DNA of 64,000 nucleotides, taken from assembly GCA_035649275.1 (NCBI GenBank), contig DASRJW010000049.1:1-64000 (forward strand), written 5' to 3'. The position numbers were made by a program, and so were the translations under genes. Position 1 is the stretch's first letter; each line of letters begins with the position of its first letter. Positions 56,633 to 64,000 of the stretch are shown piece after piece. The notes under the pieces are model-generated. The model was not told where the DNA came from and made no database searches. It saw nothing but the letters and a program-made list of their open reading frames with translations. Source of the DNA: Candidatus Krumholzibacteriia bacterium. Lineage in GTDB: Bacteria > Krumholzibacteriota > Krumholzibacteriia > G020349025.

Positions 56633-57108
56633 GGCGCGGCCTGATCGCCAACCAGCCCTTCATCACCACCCGCATCGAGGCCGCCGTGGACTGGGCGCGG
56701 AAGAACTCGCTCTTCCCCCTGCCCTTCGGCACCGCCTGCTGCGCCATCGAGTTCATGGGCGTGGTGAGCTCGCAGTTCGATCTCTCCCGCTTCGGCGCCG
56801 AGGTGGTGCGCTTCTCGCCCCGCCAGGCCGACCTCATGGTGGTCGCCGGCACCGTGGTCTACAAGATGGCCCCGATCCTGCGCACCATCTACGCGCAGAT
56901 GGCGGAACCGCGCTGGGTGATCTCCATGGGGGTGTGCGCCAGCTCCGGCGGCTTCTACGACGACTACTGCACCTTGCAGGGGATCGATCAGATCATCCCC
57001 GTGGACATCTACGTGCCGGGCTGCCCGCCGAGCCCGGACCTGCTGCTCGACGGCTTGCTCAAGCTGCAAAAGAAGATCGACGAGCGCCGGCTCCTCGAAC
57101 AATCCTGA
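56623..57108 (+). CDS. nuoB: NADH-quinone oxidoreductase subunit B
   Basis: 161 residues, ATG at 56623 inside the end of nuoA. Carries the terminal [4Fe-4S] cluster N2; ligands are Cys39/Cys40 ([10 protein letters not shown]), Cys105 (GVCASSGG) and Cys134 (PGCPPSPD). PGCPP and RWVISMG are typical. Cytoplasmic arm next to the quinone site. Confidence 0.97.
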   Translation: MGVRRGLIANQPFITTRIEAAVDWARKNSLFPLPFGTACCAIEFMGVVSSQFDLSRFGAEVVRFSPRQADLMVVAGTVVYKMAPILRTIYAQMAEPRWVISMGVCASSGGFYDDYCTLQGIDQIIPVDIYVPGCPPSPDLLLDGLLKLQKKIDERRLLEQS

Positions 57109-57124
57109 AGAGGAGCAGCGCGCG

Positions 57125-58861
57125 ATGTCCCATCCGAACCCGGACCGCGTGCGCGGCCACCTCGGTCCTGATCTCCTGGCCGATTGCTCTTCCCACGGCG
57201 ACCTGGTGTACGCGGTGCGGCGCTCCGGCAGCCGCCGGGTGCTGCAGGCGTTGCGCGACGATCCAGAGCTGCGCTTCGACATGCTGGTGGACCTCGCCGG
57301 CGCCGATCGGCTGCATCTCCAGCAGCGCTTCGAGCGCTTCGAGGTGGTCTACGAGCTGTACTCGCTCTGGAACGGCTGGCGCTTGCGGCTCAAGGTGCCC
57401 GTGCCCGAGGCGGATCCGCATCTCGACAGCGTACACGACCTGTGGAAGGCGGCCGACTGGGCGGAGCGCGAGGCCTTCGACATGTTCGGCCTGCACTTCG
57501 ACGGGCACCCCAACCTGAAGCGCATCCTCTGCCACCACGAGTTCGTCGGCCACCCGCTGCGCAAGGACTACGACCGCAGTCGCGGGCAATGGTGCGCCAC
57601 CACCGAGACCCTGGAGGACGAGCTGGCGCTGCGCCACCAGAGCGAGCAGCGCCGCGCCCGCGCCGAAGGCCTGGCGGAGCCCAGCGCAACCCAGATCAGC
57701 GAGCGCATGCTGGTCAACATCGGCCCCAGCCACCCGCTCTCCCACGGCACGCTCCGGGTCCTGGTGGAGCTGGAAGGGGAGACCATCAAGCACGCCATCC
57801 CGGAGATCGGCTACCTGCACCGGGGCTTCGAGAAGAGCGCCGAGAAGGGCGTGTGGAACAACGTCATCCCCTACGCCGACCGTCTCAACTACGTCTCGGC
57901 GCTGTCGAACAACGTGGCCTACGTCAAGGCGGTGGAGAAGCTGGCGGGGATCGAGGTCCCGGACCGCTGCAAGTTCATCCGCGTCATCATCAACGAGCTC
58001 TCCCGCATCATGGATCACTGCGTCTGCAATGCCGCCAACATCGTGGACGTCGGCGCGCTCACCAATTTCTGGTACCTGTTCACGGTGCGGGAGAACATCT
58101 ACAAGGTGGTGGAGAAGCTCACTGGCGCCCGGCTCACCAACAGCTACGCCCGCGTCGGCGGCCTGGCGCGGGACCTGTACCCGGGCTTCGCCGACGAGGT
58201 GCGGGCGGTGCTCAAGGAGAGCATGCCCTTTGTGCGGGACGTGCTCAAGCTGGTGCGGAACAACCGCATCTTCCAGGAGCGCACCGTGGGCATCTCAGGG
58301 ATCAGCGCCGCCGAAGCGGTGAGCTACGGCTGGACCGGGCCGTGCCTGCGCGCCTGCGGCCTGCCGCTCGATGCCCGCAAGCGCGACCGCTACTACTTCT
58401 ACGATCAGTTCGACTTCGACGTGCCGGTGGGAGAGAACGGCGACGCCTACGATCGCATCATGGTGCGCTTCGAGGAGATCTTCCAGAGCCAGCGCATCGT
58501 CGAGCAGGCCCTGGACAAGCTGCCCGAGGGCCCGGTGAACACGGCGCAGAATCGTTTCGTGCTGCCGCCGAAGCAAGAGGTCTACCGCGACATCGAGCCG
58601 CTCATGAACCACTTCATGCTGGTCATGTTCGGCACTCCGGTGCCGCCGGGCGAGACCTACGACTCCTTCGAGGTGCCGAACGGCGAGCTCGGCTTCTACA
58701 TCATCAGCGATGGCAGCGGCCGCCCCTACCGGGTGCGGGTGCGGCCGCCATGCTTCTACCTCTACCAGGCGTATCCGCAGATCATCGAGGGCAGCATGGT
58801 GGCCGACATGGCCGCCGCCCTCGGCGGTTTGAACGTCGTGGCCGGGGAACTGGACCGCTAG
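57125..58861 (+). CDS. nuoCD: NADH-quinone oxidoreductase fused subunits C and D
   Basis: 578 residues. The N-terminal ~150 are NuoC ([38 protein letters not shown]) and the rest is NuoD ([51 protein letters not shown], and C-terminal [20 protein letters not shown]). NuoC and NuoD are fused as in enterobacteria and some other lineages. Ser replaces the usual Thr in GPSHP(A/L)THG near the quinone pocket. It lies 17 bp after nuoB. Confidence 0.96.
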   Translation: MSHPNPDRVRGHLGPDLLADCSSHGDLVYAVRRSGSRRVLQALRDDPELRFDMLVDLAGADRLHLQQRFERFEVVYELYSLWNGWRLRLKVPVPEADPHLDSVHDLWKAADWAEREAFDMFGLHFDGHPNLKRILCHHEFVGHPLRKDYDRSRGQWCATTETLEDELALRHQSEQRRARAEGLAEPSATQISERMLVNIGPSHPLSHGTLRVLVELEGETIKHAIPEIGYLHRGFEKSAEKGVWNNVIPYADRLNYVSALSNNVAYVKAVEKLAGIEVPDRCKFIRVIINELSRIMDHCVCNAANIVDVGALTNFWYLFTVRENIYKVVEKLTGARLTNSYARVGGLARDLYPGFADEVRAVLKESMPFVRDVLKLVRNNRIFQERTVGISGISAAEAVSYGWTGPCLRACGLPLDARKRDRYYFYDQFDFDVPVGENGDAYDRIMVRFEEIFQSQRIVEQALDKLPEGPVNTAQNRFVLPPKQEVYRDIEPLMNHFMLVMFGTPVPPGETYDSFEVPNGELGFYIISDGSGRPYRVRVRPPCFYLYQAYPQIIEGSMVADMAAALGGLNVVAGELDR

Positions 58862-58875
58862 GAGGCGAGGCGTCC

Positions 58876-59366
58876 ATGGCGGAAACGAGCGCTCTGGCTG
58901 CGGCGGTGCTCACCGATGCCGCGGTGGCCGAGCTCGAGGAGCTGGCGCGCCGCTACCCGACGCGAGAGGCGCTGCTGCTGCCGGCGCTGTGGCTGGTGCA
59001 GCGCCAGCACGGCTGGATCTCGGCGGAGGCCATGCAGTACGTCGCCCGCCTCCTCGGCGTCTCGCCGGTGCGCGTGTACGGCGTGGTCAGCTTCTACCAC
59101 ATGTTCCACGACCGGCCGCCGGGGAAGTACAACATCCAGGTGTGCCAGACGCTCTCCTGCTCGCTCCTCGGTGCCGAGGGGCTGCTGTCACACCTGCAGC
59201 GCCGGTTCGGGATCGGCCACGGCGAGAGCACCGAGGACGGGCGCTTCATGGTGCAGCGCGTCGAGTGTCTCGGCGCCTGCGAGCACGCCCCGGTGGCGCA
59301 GATCAACGACGACTTCGCCTTCGACCTGACGCCGGCGAAGCTGGATGCCCTGCTGGAGGAGCTGCC

Positions 59367-59370
<4 letters not shown>
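58876..59370 (+). CDS. nuoE: NADH-quinone oxidoreductase subunit E
   Basis: 164 residues from ATG at 58876, GGAGG at 58860-58865. Thioredoxin-like [2Fe-2S] protein: ligands C and C in VCQTLSC and then ECLGACEHAP. LLPALWLVQRQHGWIS and SFYHMFHDRPPGKYNIQ are typical. Overlaps nuoF by GTGA. Confidence 0.96.
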
Positions 59371-60668
<1,298 letters not shown>

Positions 60669-60686
60669 CACGACGGCGAGGACGAG

Positions 60687-62351
60687 ATGCCCAAGATCCG
60701 CATCGACGACCGGGAAATCGAGGTCGGCCCGCACGAGAACCTCATCGCCGCCGCGGGTCGCGCCGGCGTGCACATCCCGCATTTCTGCTGGCACCCGGCG
60801 CTCAGCGTCGCCGGCAACTGCCGGCAGTGTCTGGTGGAGATCGAGGGCGTGCCCAAGCTGCAGATCGCCTGCAACACCCCGGTGAAGGACGGCATGTCGA
60901 TCCGCACGCGCTCCGCCGTAGTGCAGGAGGCCCGCCGGGGGGTGCTCGAATTCCTGCTCCTCAACCACCCCATCGATTGCCCGATCTGCGATCAGGCCGG
61001 GGAGTGCCGGTTGCAGGAGTACTACATGTCCCACGGCCTCTACGACGCCCGCCGCAACGTCGACAAGGTGCACAAGGCCAAGGTCGTCGACCTGGGTCCG
61101 CACGTGCTCCTCGACGGCGAGCGTTGCGTGCTCTGCACCCGCTGCGTGCGCTTCTGCACCGAGGTGGCCGGCGTCGACGAGCTCTACGTCAAGGAACGGG
61201 GCAGCCACTCGGAGATCGCCACCTTCCCCGGGCAGCCGCTGCAGAATCCCTACTCGGGGAACGTCGTGGACCTCTGTCCGGTCGGGGCGCTGCTCAGCAA
61301 GGATTTCCGCTTCAAGAGCCGGGTCTGGTGGCTGAAGAAGGCCGACTCCCTCTGTCCGAGCTGCGCCCGGGGCTGCAACATCCGCATCGACCACCACTGG
61401 AACCAGGTGCAGCGCCTGGTGCCGCGCCACAACCCCGAGGTGAACTCGTACTGGATGTGCGACCGCGGCCGGGTCGAATTCCAGTGGGTGAACGAGAATC
61501 GCCTGCTGGACGCGGAACACGCCGGCCGGAGCCTGGTGTTGGGCGACGCCATCGACCTCCTGGCGGAGCGCCTGCAGGCGGCCGCGCCGGCGGTGGCGGT
61601 GCTCTTGTCGCCGAAGCTGGCCAACGAGGACCTCCTGGTCCTGCACCATCTGTTCACCGCGGTGCTTCCCATCGCCCCCCTGGGCGCGGGTTCCCTCGAA
61701 CCGCCGCAGCCGGAGGACGCGCTCCTCCGCCGCGCCGATCCGCACCCCAACACGCGGGCCACCGAAGCCCTGGGTCTCGCCGCCGACGCGCGTCGCTTGT
61801 GCAGCGCCCCGGAGGCGAAAGTCCTCCTCCTGATCGGTGACGATCCCGTCGGCTGGGACGGGACTCTGGCGGCCGCCTTCGGCCGCTTCGATTTCGTCGC
61901 TGCCGCACTCACCAACCACAACGCCACCGCGGCGGCGGTGCAGGCCGCCGGCGGCTTGCTGCTGCCGCTCGCCACCTGGGCCGAGTACGCCGGCAGCTTC
62001 ACCAACTTCGAAGGACGAGTGCAGCGCTTCGAAGCCGCCCTCGCCCCCGCCGGCTCGGCGCGCACGGGTTTCGAGCTCGGCCTCGAGCTCGCTGCGGCGT
62101 TGCGGCGCGACTTCTGGCCCGCCGGCAAGCCGGTGGGCCCGGTGCAGCCGGCGATCTGGAAGCAGCTCCTGCCGGCGGGCAGTGCGCTGCCCCGTCTCGA
62201 CTGGGAGGCGGTGCCGCCGCACGGCCTCGTCCCCACCTGGCGCAAGACGGCGCGTCCCCGTTCGGTCTGGAGCGACGAAGAAGCAGCGGACGCGCGCAGC
62301 TGGTACGCGGCGCCACCCGCACCGGCGGCGGAGGCGGAGACGCATGGATAA
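60687..62351 (+). CDS. nuoG: NADH-quinone oxidoreductase subunit G (short form)
   Basis: 554 residues. The N-terminal ferredoxin has Cys34, Cys45, Cys48 and Cys62, then HPIDCPICDQAGECRLQEYY and CVLCTRCVRFC ligands for clusters, then CPSCARGC. The C-terminal molybdopterin-oxidoreductase-like part is short (about 300 residues) compared with ~900-residue proteins such as the Escherichia coli one, so the extra cluster N7 region is likely absent. It overlaps nuoH by 8 bp. Confidence 0.93.
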   Translation: MPKIRIDDREIEVGPHENLIAAAGRAGVHIPHFCWHPALSVAGNCRQCLVEIEGVPKLQIACNTPVKDGMSIRTRSAVVQEARRGVLEFLLLNHPIDCPICDQAGECRLQEYYMSHGLYDARRNVDKVHKAKVVDLGPHVLLDGERCVLCTRCVRFCTEVAGVDELYVKERGSHSEIATFPGQPLQNPYSGNVVDLCPVGALLSKDFRFKSRVWWLKKADSLCPSCARGCNIRIDHHWNQVQRLVPRHNPEVNSYWMCDRGRVEFQWVNENRLLDAEHAGRSLVLGDAIDLLAERLQAAAPAVAVLLSPKLANEDLLVLHHLFTAVLPIAPLGAGSLEPPQPEDALLRRADPHPNTRATEALGLAADARRLCSAPEAKVLLLIGDDPVGWDGTLAAAFGRFDFVAAALTNHNATAAAVQAAGGLLLPLATWAEYAGSFTNFEGRVQRFEAALAPAGSARTGFELGLELAAALRRDFWPAGKPVGPVQPAIWKQLLPAGSALPRLDWEAVPPHGLVPTWRKTARPRSVWSDEEAADARSWYAAPPAPAAEAETHG

Positions 62352-63642
62352 CTGGAACTCCCATCCCGCCATCATCGCCGGGCGCTTGCTGTTCGCCTGG
62401 ATGCTGCCGCTCCTCTTCCTTCCCCTCATGATCTGGTTCGAACGCAAGGCGAGCGCCTTCATGCAGGACCGCACCGGTCCGAACCGGGCCGCCATCCTGG
62501 GCTTGCGTCTCGGCGGCGTCATCCACACCCTGGCGGACGTCCTCAAGCTGCTGTCCAAGGAAGACGTGGTGCCGACACGGGTGCACGGTCTCTACTGGCG
62601 TCTCGGACCCTTCGTCGCCATCGTCGTCGCCCAGCTGCTCTTCGTCATCGTGCCCTTCGCCGATGACCTCCGGCTGCCGGCGGAGGACATCACCTTGCAG
62701 GGGCTGCAGCTCGACATCGGCCTGCTCTGGCCGCTGGCGATAGGGGCGCTCATGGTCTATTCCATCGTGCTGGCGGGTTGGGCCTCGAACAACAAGTTCG
62801 GCACCCTCGGGAGCTTGCGCGCCGCGGCGCAGATGGTGAGCTACGAGGTGGCCCTCGGCCTCTCCATCATGGGTGCCATCATGATCTACGGCAGCGTGGA
62901 CATGAACACCATCGTGCGGGCGCAGGGCGAGTTGCTCTGGGGCTTCCTGCCGCGCTGGGGCATCGTGCTGCAGCCCCTCGGCTTCGTGCTCTTCCTGGTG
63001 GCCGCCTTCGCCGAGACCAACCGTACCCCCTTCGACCTGCCCGAGCGCGACTCGGAGATCGTCGCCGGCTACCACACCGAGTACTCGGCGGTGCGTTTCG
63101 CTTTCTTCTTCATGGCCGAGTACATCCACATCGTCGTCGCCTCGGGGCTGGTGGTGACGCTCTTCCTCGGCGGCTGGCAGGTGCCCTGGCTCGGCACCGA
63201 GGCGCTGCGCCAGAACGCTCGAGCCGTGCTCGGGGTCATGCTCGGCGGACTGGTTCTGGCGGGAATCGTCATCGTGCCCGCGGCGCTGCGCTGGTCGAAG
63301 CGGCTGCGGCGGGAGTACACCGACGCCCGCCGCCACGAAGGCAGCTTCTGGGCCACGATGTTCACCGGCGCTGCCCTCGCCGGCGCCGCCGGTCTCGCCC
63401 TGCTTCCTGGCCTCGCGCTTCCCGGCTGGGCTCCTGCGGTGGTGGCGGCGGTGGCGCAGCTCAGCGTCTTCCTCGCCAAGACGCTGCTCGTCGCCCTCAC
63501 CTTCATCTGGGTGCGCTGGACGCTCCCCAGTTTCCGTTACGACCAACTCATGCGCCTGGGCTGGAAGCACCTGCTCCCCTGGGCGCTGGTGAACATCACG
63601 GTGACCGGCATCGTCCTCGTTCTCCTCGGCGGAGGCTCCTGA
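62344..63642 (+). CDS. nuoH: NADH-quinone oxidoreductase subunit H, with large insert
   Basis: 432 residues from ATG at 62344. Membrane subunit at the quinone-chamber junction. Markers: ERKASAFMQDRTGPNRA, ADVLKLLSKEDVVPT, AAAQMVSYEVALGLS, AAFAETNRTPFDLPE and EYSAVRFAFFFMAEY are normal. Most homologues are ~320-350 residues; here about 90 extra residues with two or three hydrophobic stretches (VLGVMLGGLVLAGIVIV, MFTGAALAGAAGLALL) lie between GGWQVPWLG and the C-terminal FLAKTLLVAL...WVRWTLPSFRYDQLM. Overlaps nuoI by one base. Confidence 0.93.
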   Translation: MDNWNSHPAIIAGRLLFAWMLPLLFLPLMIWFERKASAFMQDRTGPNRAAILGLRLGGVIHTLADVLKLLSKEDVVPTRVHGLYWRLGPFVAIVVAQLLFVIVPFADDLRLPAEDITLQGLQLDIGLLWPLAIGALMVYSIVLAGWASNNKFGTLGSLRAAAQMVSYEVALGLSIMGAIMIYGSVDMNTIVRAQGELLWGFLPRWGIVLQPLGFVLFLVAAFAETNRTPFDLPERDSEIVAGYHTEYSAVRFAFFFMAEYIHIVVASGLVVTLFLGGWQVPWLGTEALRQNARAVLGVMLGGLVLAGIVIVPAALRWSKRLRREYTDARRHEGSFWATMFTGAALAGAAGLALLPGLALPGWAPAVVAAVAQLSVFLAKTLLVALTFIWVRWTLPSFRYDQLMRLGWKHLLPWALVNITVTGIVLVLLGGGS

Positions 63643-64000
63643 TGGCCATCGATCCCGCTTTGCTGCAGCGGCTCGGCCTCAGGCCGACGGAAATCCTGGT
63701 GGTGCGTCCCACCATGGGCTTCTGGCAGCGGGTCTACCTCATCGAAGTCGTCCGCGGGCTCGGGGTCACGCTCCGGCACCTGCTGCGCAATCTGTTCCAC
63801 CAACAGGACATGCCGACGAGCAGCTTCCCGGAAGTGGTGCGGACGCTGCCGGAAGGCTTCCGCGGCCTGCACCGGCTGACGAAGAAGGAAGACGGGACGC
63901 CGCGCTGCGTCGCCTGCATGATGTGCCCCACCGCCTGCCCGGCGGATTGCATCCACATCGAAGCGGCGGAGAGTCCCGATCCGAGCGTGGAGAAGATCCC
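63642..64000 (+). CDS. nuoI: NADH-quinone oxidoreductase subunit I (3' partial)
   Basis: ATG at 63642 overlaps the nuoH stop (TGATG); 119 residues are visible before the window ends. Ferredoxin-like subunit with two [4Fe-4S] clusters; the first motif CVACMMCPTACPADC is in view near residues 88-102, the second would be beyond the edge. The N-terminal amphipathic region GVTLRHLLRNLFH precedes it. Continues the complex I operon. Confidence 0.95.
   Translation, partial: MAIDPALLQRLGLRPTEILVVRPTMGFWQRVYLIEVVRGLGVTLRHLLRNLFHQQDMPTSSFPEVVRTLPEGFRGLHRLTKKEDGTPRCVACMMCPTACPADCIHIEAAESPDPSVEKI

Overview
The window is a GC-rich, gene-dense bacterial chromosome segment with no insertion sequence, prophage, integrase or CRISPR array that I can see. 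Genes are packed head to tail, mostly on the + strand, and many neighbours share a stop/start overlap (ATGA, GTGA, TTGA). Several exported proteins near the left edge end in FlgD-like / secretion-sorting-type C-terminal domains, and there is a thrombospondin type-3-repeat envelope protein and a DUF5683-like protein. Together with the housekeeping gene set this points to an uncultured Gram-negative-type bacterium near the FCB group (Candidatus Eisenbacteria-like). That placement is inference; no 16S gene is present.

Layout. 1-6985: cell-surface region with a 5'-truncated sorting-domain protein and a strong terminator, then a strong promoter driving two tandem paralogous lipoproteins and another sorting-domain protein. 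7108-11646: deoxynucleoside kinase, translationally coupled TSP3 envelope protein, convergent mazG, and a polytopic membrane protein. 11742-19673: uvrA and a four-gene signalling cluster (GAF histidine kinase, sensorless histidine kinase, receiver, receiver-GGDEF). 19764-23627: tRNA-Phe, tRNA-Thr, then glmM-glmS-ridA (amino-sugar synthesis). 23705-28292: tRNA-Sec, a DUF5683-like protein, lepA, lepB, hemW. 28255-33049: CIRCE-preceded heat-shock operon hrcA-grpE-dnaK-dnaJ. 33066-40456: nested palindromic element, yqeY, cvpA, mutS2, dnaG, rpoD. 40513-46911: two tRNAs and a terminator, zinc-ribbon coiled-coil protein, RNase HI-like protein, RNase P RNA, recJ, rel, dtd. 47046-52232: unknown exported protein, GT-C-like membrane protein (- strand), maf, mtnA, methyltransferase. 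52364-56161: rplM-rpsI-rpsB-tsf-pyrH-frr. 56179-64000: promoter, palindromic operator and nuoA-B-CD-E-F-G-H-I (runs off the window).

How it works together. The window carries the vegetative sigma factor, and several intergenic regions hold TTGACA-like / TATAAT-like promoters with about 17-bp spacing that fit it. Stress control is visible at two sites: a CIRCE element before hrcA and a Rex-like palindrome before the complex I operon. The most notable items are a canonical selenocysteine tRNA, the Rex-like operator, a nested palindromic element after dnaJ, a mutS2 gene whose only plausible start is CTG in a CTGA overlap, and an orphan-looking kinase/receiver/GGDEF cluster.
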